NCBI GenBank assembly: GCA_947377705.1
Contig: CANCGU010000015.1
Coordinates: 1 to 21,655 of the forward strand
Length of the DNA stretch: 21,655 nt
Direction of reading: 5' to 3'
From: Comamonadaceae bacterium
GTDB lineage: Bacteria; Pseudomonadota; Gammaproteobacteria; Burkholderiales; Burkholderiaceae
The notes under the pieces were generated by a model. The model saw nothing but the letters and a program-made list of their open reading frames with translations, had not been told where the DNA came from and ran no database searches. How positions within the stretch are numbered: position 1 is the first letter of the stretch; each line of letters opens with the position of its first letter. This document shows, piece by piece, positions 1-8,643 of the stretch. The position numbers were made by a program, and so were the translations under genes.

Positions 1-199
1 TGGGTTGTATGTAGCCCAGATGCCAGCCAATCAAAATACAAATAAACAAAACAATCGAAATACCCACCCGGAGCCCCAAAGCTTTCACCATTTGACCTGA
101 CTGGGTTTTGCCACTGCGCCCATTGCGCATCATGAAGACCAAGGCAGAACCCAGGCTGGCGAGAATGGCTAAGAAGGCAAGTGCAACAATGAATTTCAT
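1..199 (-). CDS. DUF2909 twin-transmembrane protein (3' end outside window)
   Basis: The minus strand from 199 down to the window edge is open for 66 codons, starting MKFIVALAFLAILASLGSAL. A first hydrophobic helix (about residues 3-24) is followed by a short basic, polar link (RNGRSGKTQSGQ) and a second helix (about 44-61) ending HLGYIQP. This is the pattern of the DUF2909 'twin transmembrane' family, usually about 70 residues, which in Burkholderiales sits opposite SURF1 beside the cytochrome c oxidase genes. Only a few C-terminal residues should be missing. Its biochemical role is unknown; a part in oxidase assembly is inferred from position alone. In-frame ATGs also lie at 208 and 205. 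A GGAG motif on the minus strand is 6 bases before the one at 205 and 12 before the one at 199, so 205 is a real alternative start. The gene is too short and too truncated to stand out as a long ORF. Confidence 0.75.
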   Translation of the reverse strand, partial: MKFIVALAFLAILASLGSALVFMMRNGRSGKTQSGQMVKALGLRVGISIVLFICILIGWHLGYIQP

Positions 200-962
200 G
201 CGCATCATTATCTCCGTCCCACGCTCCCGTGCTTTTGCATGGGTGACACTGGCCATGCTGGTGGGGGTGGCGTTGACGGTGCGTTTGGGGTTTTGGCAGC
301 TCTCGCGAGCGGCGGAAAAAGAAACCCGTCACGCTGCCATCACGACGCAAATGGCAGCGCCTGTGCGCGATACAGCGGCTTTGTTGGCCCAACCTGCTCA
401 GTTTGAACAGTTGCACCAACGTGTTGAGTTGCAAGGCGAATGGTTGCCCAAATACACCGTGTATTTAGATAACCGCCCAATGAACGGACGTGCTGGATTT
501 TGGGTGCTCACCCCTTTGCAGTTGAATGCCTCCACGCGTGTGTTGGTGCAGCGCGGTTGGGTGCCTCGCCACCAGCTAGACAGAACCTTGCTGCCCGCCA
601 TTCAAACCCCTTCAGGGATGGTGCATGTGAATGGGCGCCTTGCGCTGCCACCCTCTCATTTGATGGCATTGGGTCACGCATCCGATGAGACCATCTTGGC
701 CTCTGGTGCATCCAAGATTCGGCAAAATCTTGACCTAGATGCCTACGCGGCTGAAACCGGTGGTGTGTTCGCTGCGGTTGTGCTGCAAACCGATGCCGCT
801 TCAGAAGGCTTGCTGCGCGACTGGCCAGAAATTCAGACAGGGGTCGAAAAGAACCTTGCTTATGCCTTTCAATGGTTTGCACTCGCTGCACTGCAGCTGA
901 TGCTCTACATTTGGTTCCAATTCATTCAACCTTATCGACATGCAAGACGCTCCTCGTTCTAA
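189..962 (+). CDS. SURF1 family cytochrome c oxidase assembly protein
   Basis: SURF1/Shy1 proteins are inner-membrane factors that help insert heme a into subunit I of aa3-type cytochrome c oxidase. The 257-residue product has the family layout: an N-terminal helix (AFAWVTLAMLVGVALTVRLG, about residues 14-33) running into the conserved FWQLSRAAEKE, a periplasmic domain with YLDNRPMNGRAGFWVLTPL and VLVQRGWVPR, and a C-terminal helix (about 222-245, AYAFQWFALAALQLMLYIWF) ending in a basic tail. The reading frame stays open upstream to 108, but that extension is unlike the family and lies antisense to the DUF2909 gene. ATG 189 has an AAGAAGG Shine-Dalgarno at 171-177; ATG 198 is the other candidate. 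The end overlaps the next gene by 23 bases, consistent with one operon through SCO1. Confidence 0.9.
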   Translation: MNFMRIIISVPRSRAFAWVTLAMLVGVALTVRLGFWQLSRAAEKETRHAAITTQMAAPVRDTAALLAQPAQFEQLHQRVELQGEWLPKYTVYLDNRPMNGRAGFWVLTPLQLNASTRVLVQRGWVPRHQLDRTLLPAIQTPSGMVHVNGRLALPPSHLMALGHASDETILASGASKIRQNLDLDAYAAETGGVFAAVVLQTDAASEGLLRDWPEIQTGVEKNLAYAFQWFALAALQLMLYIWFQFIQPYRHARRSSF

Positions 963-1632
963 ATCACAACACCCCTTGGGCATGACGGTGTATGACTTGC
1001 CTTCCCCCGCAGATGTCGCACAAGCTGACACCAAGCGTACCGCCATGGGCCGCTTGCGCATGTTGCTCGTCTTGCTCGTGTGTGCAGCGCCTGTTGTGGC
1101 GTCGTATTTCACATACTACGTTGTGCGTCCCGAAGGTCGCCGCAACTTTGGCGATTTGATCGAGCCTGTCCGCGCCTTGCCCGATGTGAAGGCGCAAGCA
1201 TTGAATGGCGATGTGCTGTCGTTGCCGTCTCTTAAAGGACAGTGGTTGCTGATTAGCGTAGGCGGTGGCAACTGCCAAGCCGATTGCCAGCATCAGTTGT
1301 ATTTGCAACGCCAAATTTTGGCCAGTCTTGGCAAAGACCGGGCCCGCACAGATTGGGTGTGGCTGGTGTCGGACAGCGCAGATATTCCAAACAGCATCTT
1401 GCCCGGCTTGAAAGAAGCCATGGTGTTGCGTGTGAGCGCTGATGCGCTTGCGCAGTGGTTGCAGCCCGCCGAAGGCCAACAGTTGCAAGACCATCTGTAT
1501 TTGGTGGACCCACATGGCCAATGGATGATGCGTTTTCCAGCCAAGTTGTCAACCGAAGGTGCACTGAAAGCCAAGCGTGACATTGAACGCTTGTTGCGTG
1601 CAGCGGCTTCGTGGGACGAGGCAGGCCGTTAA
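940..1632 (+). CDS. Membrane-anchored SCO-like/thioredoxin-fold protein with CxxxC, probable oxidase biogenesis factor
   Basis: The 230-residue product has a cytoplasmic N-terminus, one transmembrane helix (about 42-64, LRMLLVLLVCAAPVVASYFTYYVV), and a periplasmic domain. This domain resembles thioredoxin-fold SCO proteins: a beta strand and loop ending SVGGGNCQADCQHQLY with Cys112 and Cys116 in CxxxC spacing, then WVWLVSD and DHLYLVDPHGQWMMRFP. SCO proteins use CxxxC plus a distal His to carry copper. Here a His precedes the YLVDP strand but sits about three residues closer to it than in SCO1, so copper binding cannot be assumed. It overlaps SURF1 by 23 bases and sits before ctaA, a conserved place in Burkholderiales, which points to heme-copper oxidase assembly. 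An internal ATG at 982 is an alternative start; neither start has a strong ribosome-binding site. No characterised function is known to me. Confidence 0.75.
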   Translation: MQDAPRSKSQHPLGMTVYDLPSPADVAQADTKRTAMGRLRMLLVLLVCAAPVVASYFTYYVVRPEGRRNFGDLIEPVRALPDVKAQALNGDVLSLPSLKGQWLLISVGGGNCQADCQHQLYLQRQILASLGKDRARTDWVWLVSDSADIPNSILPGLKEAMVLRVSADALAQWLQPAEGQQLQDHLYLVDPHGQWMMRFPAKLSTEGALKAKRDIERLLRAAASWDEAGR

Positions 1633-1660
1633 GGCCTCATCGCGCTAAGACCTCATACAC

Positions 1661-2785
1661 ATGACCGAAAGCCTGTACAACCTTACCCCCGTGTTGCACC
1701 TGCTCATCATGGGCGCTTTGGTGGCTATGGTGCCGCTGTGTTGGGTGTGGCTGCGTAATCCGCAGGCCTCCACGGCGCGCCGCGTGCAAGTGTTGACCTT
1801 GATCACCTTGTTCATCACCTTCGACTTGGTGTTGTTCGGGGCCTTCACGCGATTGACCGACTCTGGCTTGGGTTGCCCTGATTGGCCCGGTTGCTACGGC
1901 CACGCCAGCCCCGTGGGGGCGCAGTCGGCCATTGCTCTTGAGCAAAGCCAAATGCCCCATGGCCCCGTGACGCATACCAAGGCTTGGATTGAAATGGTTC
2001 ATCGCTACATGGCCATGGCAGTGGGAGGCCTGATCTTGACCTTGGCAGCTTTTGCCTGGCTACGACGCTGGCGCGGTGATGCCACCAGCGGTGTGTGGTG
2101 GCCCACGCTCACTTTAGTGTGGGTGTGTGTACAGGGTGCATTTGGTGCATTGACTGTGACCATGAAGTTATTTCCGCTCATCGTCACGCTGCATTTGATG
2201 GGTGGTTTGATTTTGCTTGCTTTGTTGACCATGCAGGTGCAGCGTCAACGCTTGGCGAGTGGGCATCGCAATTCTGTTTTGCTGTCACCCATCTTGTATG
2301 CCGTCACGGTGCTCGGACTATTTTTGTTGACCCTACAAGTGCTCTTGGGCGGATGGGTGAGCACGAACTATGCAGTGCTGGCATGCAACACGTTCCCACA
2401 ATGCCAAGGCAGCTGGTGGCCGCTGATGAATTTTGAACAAGGCTTTACCTTGTGGCGTCATTTGGGCTTAGATGTGAGTGGTCAACCTTTGGCGTTTGAG
2501 TCGCTCACCGCCATTCACTACGTACACCGTTTAGCGGCGTATGGGGTGTTGGTTTATTTGTCTGGGCTCGCTGTATTGCTTCGGCGCGTGCCTGCGTTGA
2601 GAGTGCCTGCGGATTTGCTGTTGATGGGTTTGTTCTTGCAGCTGCTCACGGGCTTGTCGAACGTGGTGTTCGATTGGCCTTTGGTCGCTGCTGTGTTGCA
2701 CACAGGCGGTGCTGCGGCGCTGGTGGTGGTGCTGATGTGGATTTTGACTGGTGCGCGTGCTTCGCACAGCACGGTTTTGAATTGA
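1661..2785 (+). CDS. ctaA: Heme A synthase (COX15/CtaA)
   Basis: Oxidises the C8 methyl of heme O to a formyl group, giving heme A for aa3-type oxidase, in the inner membrane. The 374-residue protein has eight hydrophobic segments and the family signature [22 protein letters not shown] near residues 61-82. Four His in family positions could ligate the two hemes: H114 in EMVHRY, H178 in TLHLMGG, H289 in IHYVHR and H347 in VLHTGG. The second half has the paired motif [21 protein letters not shown] with its Cys pair. Length is typical for proteobacterial COX15-type enzymes. It starts 28 bases after the SCO-like gene and is followed 19 bases later by ctaB, which makes its substrate, so the two act in sequence. 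The ribosome-binding site is weak. Confidence 0.95.
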   Translation: MTESLYNLTPVLHLLIMGALVAMVPLCWVWLRNPQASTARRVQVLTLITLFITFDLVLFGAFTRLTDSGLGCPDWPGCYGHASPVGAQSAIALEQSQMPHGPVTHTKAWIEMVHRYMAMAVGGLILTLAAFAWLRRWRGDATSGVWWPTLTLVWVCVQGAFGALTVTMKLFPLIVTLHLMGGLILLALLTMQVQRQRLASGHRNSVLLSPILYAVTVLGLFLLTLQVLLGGWVSTNYAVLACNTFPQCQGSWWPLMNFEQGFTLWRHLGLDVSGQPLAFESLTAIHYVHRLAAYGVLVYLSGLAVLLRRVPALRVPADLLLMGLFLQLLTGLSNVVFDWPLVAAVLHTGGAAALVVVLMWILTGARASHSTVLN

Positions 2786-2804
2786 TTGTGATGAGACCCG
2801 TTTT

Positions 2805-3692
2805 ATGAGCCTCGCTTCCCCCTTTCTCTCTCGCTGGCGCCAGTTCAATGCACTGACCAAACCACGCGTGATTCAACTCATTGTGTTTTGTGCCCTCATC
2901 GGAATGGTGCTGGCAGTGCCTGGTGTGCCGTCTTGGCCTGAGATTCAATTGGCGTTGCTGGCGTGTTTGGGCATTTGGTTTGTGGCGGGTGCAGCGGCGG
3001 CTTTTAACTGCTTGGTCGAGAAGGGCATTGATTCGCGTATGAAGCGCACCGCTTGGCGGCCCACGGCCAAGGGGGAGTTGAGCGACCGTGAGACCTTGTT
3101 GTTTTCCGCGCTCATGTGTGCGGTAGGCTCGCTGATTTTGTATGTGTGGGTGAACCCGCTCACCATGTGGCTGACCTTCGCTACCTTTGTGGGTTATGCG
3201 GTGATTTACACAGTCATCTTGAAGCCACTCACACCACAAAACATTGTGATTGGTGGTGCATCCGGTGCTATGCCTCCAGTATTGGGTTGGGCGGCCATGG
3301 CGGGCGAGGTGAGTCCCGAGGCTTTGATTTTGTTCTTGATCATCTTCTTGTGGACGCCGCCGCACTTTTGGGCTTTGGCGTTATACCGCGTAGAAGACTA
3401 CCGCAAGTCGGGGCTACCCATGTTGCCCGTGACGCATGGCAACGCGTTCACGCGTTTGCAAATTTTGCTCTACACCTTCGTCTTGTTTGCGGCCTGTTTG
3501 ATGCCCTTTATTTACCGCATGAGCGGCTGGTTCTATTTGGTCAGTGCGGTTATTTTGAGCTTAGGATTTTGTGGTTATGGTTGGGCCTTGTGGCGCAATT
3601 ACTCAGATGAATTGGCCCGCAAGACCTTTCGTTTTTCTTTGATTCACCTCAGCCTGCTGTTTGCAGCACTTTTGATTGACCATTACCTGTGA
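2805..3692 (+). CDS. ctaB: Protoheme IX farnesyltransferase (heme O synthase)
   Basis: UbiA-superfamily membrane prenyltransferase that adds a hydroxyethylfarnesyl group to protoheme, giving heme O. The 295-residue sequence has the prenyltransferase signature [19 protein letters not shown], with N68, E72 and D76 in the N/DxxxD/ExxxD diphosphate/Mg-binding arrangement. It also has [28 protein letters not shown] and the second loop [15 protein letters not shown]. About nine hydrophobic segments are visible. N-terminal TKPRVIQL is typical of CtaB/COX10. Its TGA stop overlaps the ATG of SCO1 (TGATG), suggesting translational coupling. Confidence 0.96.
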   Translation: MSLASPFLSRWRQFNALTKPRVIQLIVFCALIGMVLAVPGVPSWPEIQLALLACLGIWFVAGAAAAFNCLVEKGIDSRMKRTAWRPTAKGELSDRETLLFSALMCAVGSLILYVWVNPLTMWLTFATFVGYAVIYTVILKPLTPQNIVIGGASGAMPPVLGWAAMAGEVSPEALILFLIIFLWTPPHFWALALYRVEDYRKSGLPMLPVTHGNAFTRLQILLYTFVLFAACLMPFIYRMSGWFYLVSAVILSLGFCGYGWALWRNYSDELARKTFRFSLIHLSLLFAALLIDHYL

Positions 3693-4288
3693 TGTTTTCA
3701 AATACACGCCGATGTCTGTTGTCTGTTTTGGCTGTGCTCGCCTTGACGGCGTGCAGCCCTGACAAGCCGAAATTCAATGCCATCGACATCACGGGCGCCG
3801 ATTACGCCAAAGGTTTCACCTTGATGGATCACAAGGGCCAAAGCCGTAGCCTGTCTGATTTCAAAGGCAAGGTGGTGGTGCTCTTCTTTGGTTACACACA
3901 ATGTCCTGATGTATGCCCCACCTCGATGGTCGAGTTGGCAGAAGTCAAACGCCTCTTGGGCGCGGATGGCGACAAACTACAAGGTGTTTTTGTCACTGTC
4001 GATCCAGCGCGTGATACCGCTGAACTACTCAAGGCCTACATGGCGAACTTTGACCCGACGTTTGTGGCCTTTATCCCCACCCCCGAACAGTTGGCTGTGG
4101 TCGCCAAGGATTACAAGATTTATTACAAAAAGGTGGATGGCAAAACACCGACGAGTTATACCGTCGACCATTCCGCTGGCAGCTATGTGTACGACACGCA
4201 AGGCAACTTACGCTTGTACAGCCGTTACGGGGTAGGTCCGCAGGTGTTGGCGCAAGACATTCAAACCTTGATAAAAACCACGCCTTAA
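3692..4288 (+). CDS. SCO1/SenC family copper chaperone lipoprotein
   Basis: Periplasmic copper donor or thiol reductase for the CuA centre of cytochrome c oxidase. The 198-residue product begins with a lipoprotein signal ([21 protein letters not shown]; lipobox LTAC), so it is probably anchored to a membrane by a lipidated Cys. The copper site is complete: C71 and C75 in CPDVCPTS and H160 in VDHSAGSYVYD. Other SCO motifs are FTLMDHKGQSRSLSDFKGK, VVLFFGYTQCPD and VFVTVDPARDT. ATG 3692 overlaps the ctaB stop by one base; the GTG at 3689 is a less likely start. It is last in the oxidase biogenesis operon and convergent with the LysR gene, with only 16 bases between stops and no clear terminator. 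Confidence 0.93.
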   Translation: MFSNTRRCLLSVLAVLALTACSPDKPKFNAIDITGADYAKGFTLMDHKGQSRSLSDFKGKVVVLFFGYTQCPDVCPTSMVELAEVKRLLGADGDKLQGVFVTVDPARDTAELLKAYMANFDPTFVAFIPTPEQLAVVAKDYKIYYKKVDGKTPTSYTVDHSAGSYVYDTQGNLRLYSRYGVGPQVLAQDIQTLIKTTP

Positions 4289-4304
4289 GGCATTGTTGCT
4301 GTGG

Positions 4305-5198
4305 CTAGTGCGTGTTGGCTTTTTCAACCAAAAAGTCGATGCAAGTTTTAATCGCGCGGGTTCGATGACGCGAGGGCAGGTACAACAAGTACATGTTTGT
4401 GCCAAAGATACTCAGGCGATGGTCATCTAAAGTGGTGACCAATTCGCCACTGGCAATCACGTCGGCCACCATGTAATCTGGCATCAAACCGATGCCCAAG
4501 CCGCCAAGAATGACTTCTTTTAAAAACGGGTAGTGGTCTGAAATGATGGTGGGTGTCAGCATCACTTCTTGACGCTCTTCTCCTCTGTAGGCACGCAACG
4601 ACAGTTGGCGCCCCACCACATTCGCGGTGATGATGGGCTGTGTGCGCAGCTGCGACAACTCGGTGGGCATGCCGTGTTGTTTGGCAAACGCCTTGGAGGC
4701 GCAGGCCAAGTAGTGGACCGTGCCCATGTCTTTGGCCACCATGGTTTCTGGGGGCTGGGGTAAGACCCGAATGGCGATGTCGACGTCGTCACGGAGGTGG
4801 TCAATTCGATTTTCAAACACCACATCCAACACCACACCCGGATAGTGCTGCTTGAACTCAATCAGCCAAGGTGTCATCACGATGTGCCCATAGCCACTGG
4901 GCACACTGATGCCCACACGACCTTGCAAGCCTTGGCCAAGGTTGGTCACTGTTTCGTGGGCACTGGCCATTTCGTTGCGAATGGCGCGTCCGTGTTCGCA
5001 TAGCCGCCAGCCGAGCTCGGTGGGTTCCATGCGGCGGCTGGTGCGTCGGATGAGTTCGGCACCCAAGGCTTTTTCGAGCTGGCGCAGGTGGTAGCTCACA
5101 TTGGCGCGGGTCATCTTCAGCTTGCTGGCGGCTTTGCTCAGATTGCCCGCATCGATGATGTCGACCAGCAGGGTGAGTGATGTGAAATCGACGGTCAT
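4305..5198 (-). CDS. LysR-type transcriptional regulator
   Basis: The 297-residue protein has an N-terminal winged helix-turn-helix (about residues 4-62; recognition segment AASKLKMTRANVSYHLRQLEKALGAELIRRT) and a periplasmic-binding-protein-like effector domain from about residue 90 (GRVGISVPSGYGHIVMTPWL). The ordinary LysR role is activation of a divergent operon in response to a pathway metabolite, plus self-repression. The divergent operon here encodes CoA-dependent acid degradation, so its substrate or a CoA ester is the likely effector (inference). The ATG at 5198 has no purine-rich Shine-Dalgarno. A TAATAT hexamer on the minus strand (5210-5205) ends six bases before the ATG, so a leaderless or near-leaderless message is possible. 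Confidence 0.92.
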   Translation of the reverse strand: MTVDFTSLTLLVDIIDAGNLSKAASKLKMTRANVSYHLRQLEKALGAELIRRTSRRMEPTELGWRLCEHGRAIRNEMASAHETVTNLGQGLQGRVGISVPSGYGHIVMTPWLIEFKQHYPGVVLDVVFENRIDHLRDDVDIAIRVLPQPPETMVAKDMGTVHYLACASKAFAKQHGMPTELSQLRTQPIITANVVGRQLSLRAYRGEERQEVMLTPTIISDHYPFLKEVILGGLGIGLMPDYMVADVIASGELVTTLDDHRLSIFGTNMYLLYLPSRHRTRAIKTCIDFLVEKANTH

Positions 5199-5202
5199 AA
5201 GT

Positions 5203-5255
5203 AAATATTATTTGACATAGTGTCAATAAAGATTGAGATTGTCAAGAAATATTAT
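5203..5255. promoter_or_regulatory. Candidate LysR operator/divergent promoter region
   Basis: The 100-base AT-rich gap between the LysR gene and the catabolic operon holds several repeats. There is a perfect inverted repeat TTGACA-TAG-TGTCAA at 5212-5226. Two imperfect direct repeats, GTCAATAAAGATT (5222-5234) and GTCAAGAAATATT (5241-5253), match at 11 of 13 positions and start 19 bases apart. AAATATTAT occurs twice, at 5203-5211 and 5247-5255, 44 bases apart. The inverted repeat fits the general T-N11-A LysR style (TTGACATAGTGTCAA). TTGACA also matches a sigma-70 -35 box on either strand, but no convincing -10 lies at the right spacing on the plus strand. The role as operator is inferred from location and symmetry. 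Confidence 0.5.
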
Positions 5256-5288
5256 CTAACAAACAATCGTATTCAAGACAAAACAATG

Positions 5289-5293
5289 AGGAG
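5289..5293 (+). promoter_or_regulatory. Ribosome-binding site AGGAG that favours a TTG start at 5301
   Basis: AGGAG lies 7 bases before an in-frame TTG (5301). The in-frame ATG at 5286 sits three bases before this motif and has no comparable site upstream. A TTG start gives an N-terminus MTAHAETTAV, the usual kind for this family. Confidence 0.55.
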
Positions 5294-5300
5294 ACTTCAT

Positions 5301-7418
5301 TTGACCGCCCATGCCGAAACGACTGCCGTGCGTACATCCAAAGACCGTGACTTATTGGTCGTCACGATTGATCATCCCCCTGTCAATGCCATCAGCGTGG
5401 AGGTGCGCCGTGGCTTGGTGGCCGCGATAGACCAAGCCGAGGCGGATGGCAGTGTGAAAGGTGTGTTGCTGGTGGGTGCGGGCCGCGCGTTCATTGCGGG
5501 GGCGGACATTCGAGAGTTTGGTCGCCCACCCATGCATCCCATCTTGCCCGAGGTGTGCAACCGCATTGAAGCGTGCAGCAAGCCTGTTGTGGCTGCCATC
5601 CACGGCCCCGCTTTGGGGGGCGGCTTAGAGGTGGCGATGGCCGCGCACTATCGCTTGGCCATGCCTGATGCCAAGCTCGGACTACCTGAGGTTCAACTCG
5701 GCTTACTGCCAGGCTCTGGGGGTACGCAACGTGCCCCACGCTTGATGGGCGTTGAAGCGGCTGTGAACTTGATGCTCACTGGCCGGCACATGAAAGCCCA
5801 AGAGGCCGTTGAATGCAAGCTGGTCGATCAGTTGGGTGAAGGCACGGATGTCCTGCAAGCAGGATTGCGCTTTGCGCGCGCTTTGTTGGCCGAAAGTGCG
5901 CCGGTTCGACGAACGCGTGATTTGGATGCCATCAAAGTCGGTTACGACCATCAAATGGACGTGCTCGATAAAATTCAAAAAGACGTTGAGAAGAAATCGC
6001 GCGGTTTGTTTTCGCCACTCAAGTTGATTGAGGCGGTGCGGGCTGGTTTGCAAATGCCGTTTGACGAAGCACTGGCCAACGAGCGCCAATTGTTTTTGCA
6101 ATGTATTGATAGCCCACAACGTGCGGGCTTGATTCATGCATTTTTTGCTGAGCGCGAAGTTCTGAAAGTGCCAGAAGTGAAAAACGTGGCACCTCGCAGG
6201 GTGGCGAGCGTGGGGGTGATTGGCGGCGGCACGATGGGTGCTGGCATTGCGGTGTCGGTGTTAGATGCCGGCTTGCCTGTAACCATGGTTGAGCGCGATG
6301 AAGAGGCGGTGGCCAGGGGCCGTCACAACGTCGAAAAAGTCTACAACGGCTTGATCGCCAAAGGCCGCATGACCGAGCAAGCCAAAGCACAAGTGATGGT
6401 GCGTTTCAGCACTAGCACCCACTACGACGCATTGGCGCAAGCTGACCTGGTGATTGAGGCGGTGTTTGAAGACATGTCGGTCAAAAAGGCGGTGTTTGCA
6501 GAGCTCGATCGTGTGTGTAAACCCAATGCGGTGATGGCGACCAACACGTCGTATTTGGACATCAATGAAATCGCTGGAAGTATTTCACGCCCGCAAGATG
6601 TGATTGGCTTGCACTTTTTCTCTCCTGCCAACATCATGAAGTTGCTTGAAATTGTGGTGCCCGAAAAGGTGAGTGCAGACGTGGTGGCCACCGCATTTAG
6701 CTTGGCCACGCAACTCAAAAAAGTACCAGTGCGTGCGGGCGTGTGCGATGGCTTCATTGGCAACCGCATCTTGGCGGTGTACCGCACAGCGGTCGATCAC
6801 ATGATGGAAGACGGCTGCTCGCCCTACGAGATTGATGCAGCCATGCGCGAGTTTGGCTACCCCATGGGTCCATTTCAAGTGTCAGATTTGGCAGGCGGTG
6901 ACATCGGTTGGGCCACGCGCAAACGACGTGCGGCCACGCGCGACCCCAAGGCGCGCTATGTGCAAATTGCAGACCGCATTTGCGAACGGGGTTGGTTTGG
7001 CCAAAAAACTGGGCGTGGTTATTACCTCTACCCCGAAGGTGCGCGCACAGGTGTGCCTGACCCCGAGGTGTTGCAAATCATCGATGCAGAGTGTGTGCGC
7101 GCCAACATCCAAGCGCATGCTTTGACGGCAGATGAAATCGTTCGCAAATACATGGCCGCCATGATCAACGAGGGGGCGAATGTGGTTCATCAAGGTATTG
7201 CGCTTCGCCCCTTGGATGTGGATGTCACGTTTGTGCATGGGTACGGATTTCCGCGGCATCGTGGGGGCCCCATGAAATATGCAGACATGGTTGGCCTAGA
7301 AAAAATCTTGGCTGATATTCAGGCGTTTGCCAAGCAAGACCCGGTGTTTTGGCAGCCTTCGCCACTTCTGGTGCAGTTGGTGAAGGATGGCAAAAATTTT
7401 GACTGTTTGAACTGTTGA
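5301..7418 (+). CDS. Bifunctional enoyl-CoA hydratase/3-hydroxyacyl-CoA dehydrogenase (FadB/PimF type)
   Basis: Catalyses two beta-oxidation steps: hydration of 2-enoyl-CoA and NAD-dependent oxidation of 3-hydroxyacyl-CoA. The 705-residue protein has an N-terminal crotonase domain (about 1-190) with oxyanion-hole motifs GAGRAFIAGADIREFG and GPALGGGLE. It keeps both catalytic glutamates, E110 and E130, 20 residues apart as in E. coli FadB. A linker leads to a Rossmann domain (GVIGGGTMGAGIAV, about 304-317) and the dehydrogenase signature HFFSPANIMKLLE with catalytic H438 and E450. Two C-terminal dimerisation domains follow (GVCDGFIGNRI onward). This arrangement matches FadB/FadJ, peroxisomal bifunctional enzymes and PimF. 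The start could instead be ATG 5286. It is first in an eight-gene plus-strand operon, 24 bases before the thiolase. Chain-length preference cannot be read from sequence. Confidence 0.93.
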   Translation: MTAHAETTAVRTSKDRDLLVVTIDHPPVNAISVEVRRGLVAAIDQAEADGSVKGVLLVGAGRAFIAGADIREFGRPPMHPILPEVCNRIEACSKPVVAAIHGPALGGGLEVAMAAHYRLAMPDAKLGLPEVQLGLLPGSGGTQRAPRLMGVEAAVNLMLTGRHMKAQEAVECKLVDQLGEGTDVLQAGLRFARALLAESAPVRRTRDLDAIKVGYDHQMDVLDKIQKDVEKKSRGLFSPLKLIEAVRAGLQMPFDEALANERQLFLQCIDSPQRAGLIHAFFAEREVLKVPEVKNVAPRRVASVGVIGGGTMGAGIAVSVLDAGLPVTMVERDEEAVARGRHNVEKVYNGLIAKGRMTEQAKAQVMVRFSTSTHYDALAQADLVIEAVFEDMSVKKAVFAELDRVCKPNAVMATNTSYLDINEIAGSISRPQDVIGLHFFSPANIMKLLEIVVPEKVSADVVATAFSLATQLKKVPVRAGVCDGFIGNRILAVYRTAVDHMMEDGCSPYEIDAAMREFGYPMGPFQVSDLAGGDIGWATRKRRAATRDPKARYVQIADRICERGWFGQKTGRGYYLYPEGARTGVPDPEVLQIIDAECVRANIQAHALTADEIVRKYMAAMINEGANVVHQGIALRPLDVDVTFVHGYGFPRHRGGPMKYADMVGLEKILADIQAFAKQDPVFWQPSPLLVQLVKDGKNFDCLNC

Positions 7419-7442
7419 TCAGACATTTTTTGAAGGATATCT

Positions 7443-8630
7443 ATGCGTGAAGCGGTCATTGTTTCTACAGCTCGCACACCACTGACGAAGTCGCACCGTG
7501 GTGAATTCAATGCTATCTCGGGAGCCGAACTTGCCTCGCATGCTGTGAAAGCAGCGGTACAACGTTCAGGGGTGGATGCCCAGCTAATTGAAGATGTGAT
7601 TCTGGGTTGCGGCTATCCAGAAGGACGCACAGGTCGCAACGTGGCGCGTGCCAGTGTGGTGCGTGCAGGTTTGCCATTGAGCATTGCGGGTGCGACCGTC
7701 AGTCGTTTTTGTGCCTCGGGCTTACAAGCCATTGCCACGGCAGCGGGACGCATTGTTGTGGACGGAGCCCCCGTGATGGTGGCAGGTGGGCTAGAGAGCA
7801 TTTCGGGTTTGCGTCGAGGCCCCGGTACCACGGTGGATGACGGCATCGATCCATGGATCACACGTCACAAGCCCGACTTGTATTTACCCATGATTGAGAC
7901 CGCAGACATCGTGGCCAAGCGCTACAACATCAGCCGCGAAGACCAAGATGGTTTTTCAGTCGAGAGCCAACGCAAAACAGCAGAGGCGCAAGCAGCGGGT
8001 CGTTACAAAGAAGAAATCATTTCAGTCACCACCACGATGGCCGTGACCGACAAAGACACGAAAGAAATGTCATACCAAGAGGTCACCGTCGATCACGACA
8101 CGAGTAACCGTCCAGGCACAAGCTATGAGTCGTTGGCCAAGTTGCAAGCTGTGCGTGGTGAGGGACAGTTCATCACAGCGGGTAATGCCTCACAACTTTC
8201 AGACGGTGCCTCGGCTTGCGTGATCATGGACGGCAAGTTGGCTTCGCAATTGGGCTTGCAGCTCTTGGGTGCATTTCGTGGCATGGCACTGGCTGGCTGC
8301 GAGCCTGATGAGATGGGCATTGGCCCCGTGTTTGCCGTACCTAAACTGTTGGCACGTCATGGCCTGACGGTGGATGACATTGATTTGTGGGAACTCAACG
8401 AAGCCTTTGCATCGCAAGCAATTTATTGCCAAAAGACATTGGGTATTCCAGACGAACGTTTGAATGTGAATGGCGGCGCGATTTCTTTAGGCCATCCGTT
8501 TGGCATGACCGGTGCACGTTTGGCCGGGCACATCTTGTTAGAGGGCCAACGTCGCAAAGCCAAGTGGGGCGTGGTCACCATGTGTATCGCAGGTGGCATG
8601 GGTGCTGCAGGTTTGTTCGAAATATTCTGA
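7443..8630 (+). CDS. Thiolase (acetyl-CoA acyltransferase, PimB-like)
   Basis: Performs the last beta-oxidation step, thiolytic release of acetyl-CoA from 3-oxoacyl-CoA (or the reverse). The 395-residue protein has the full catalytic set: nucleophile C90 in [11 protein letters not shown]351 in [17 protein letters not shown] and C381 in [11 protein letters not shown]. Spacing is nearly the same as in Zoogloea thiolase. [12 protein letters not shown] is the usual motif before the C-terminal half. The start has a good site (GAAGGA, 5 bases before ATG). Its place after the bifunctional enzyme completes a beta-oxidation cycle; biosynthetic acetyl-CoA acetyltransferase activity cannot be excluded from sequence. 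Confidence 0.93.
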   Translation: MREAVIVSTARTPLTKSHRGEFNAISGAELASHAVKAAVQRSGVDAQLIEDVILGCGYPEGRTGRNVARASVVRAGLPLSIAGATVSRFCASGLQAIATAAGRIVVDGAPVMVAGGLESISGLRRGPGTTVDDGIDPWITRHKPDLYLPMIETADIVAKRYNISREDQDGFSVESQRKTAEAQAAGRYKEEIISVTTTMAVTDKDTKEMSYQEVTVDHDTSNRPGTSYESLAKLQAVRGEGQFITAGNASQLSDGASACVIMDGKLASQLGLQLLGAFRGMALAGCEPDEMGIGPVFAVPKLLARHGLTVDDIDLWELNEAFASQAIYCQKTLGIPDERLNVNGGAISLGHPFGMTGARLAGHILLEGQRRKAKWGVVTMCIAGGMGAAGLFEIF

Positions 8631-8643
8631 GCAAAGGATCGAT

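Noticed and set aside
108..188. Upstream extension of the SURF1 reading frame
   Set aside because: It is antisense to the DUF2909 gene and gives a non-homologous basic leader; a ribosome-binding site and family alignment favour 189 or 198.
1623..1637. AGGCC-GTTAA-GGCCT hairpin around the stop codon of the SCO-like gene
   Set aside because: Five-bp stem without T-tract, inside an operon; too short to call a terminator.
2646..3365. 239-residue minus-strand open frame opposite ctaA and ctaB
   Set aside because: It is a shadow of two well-supported membrane protein genes; its composition (rich in H, R, Q, T) is typical of antisense frames.
4282..4291. GCCTTAAGGC palindrome at the SCO1 stop codon
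   Set aside because: No loop and no T-run on the correct side; not a credible terminator.
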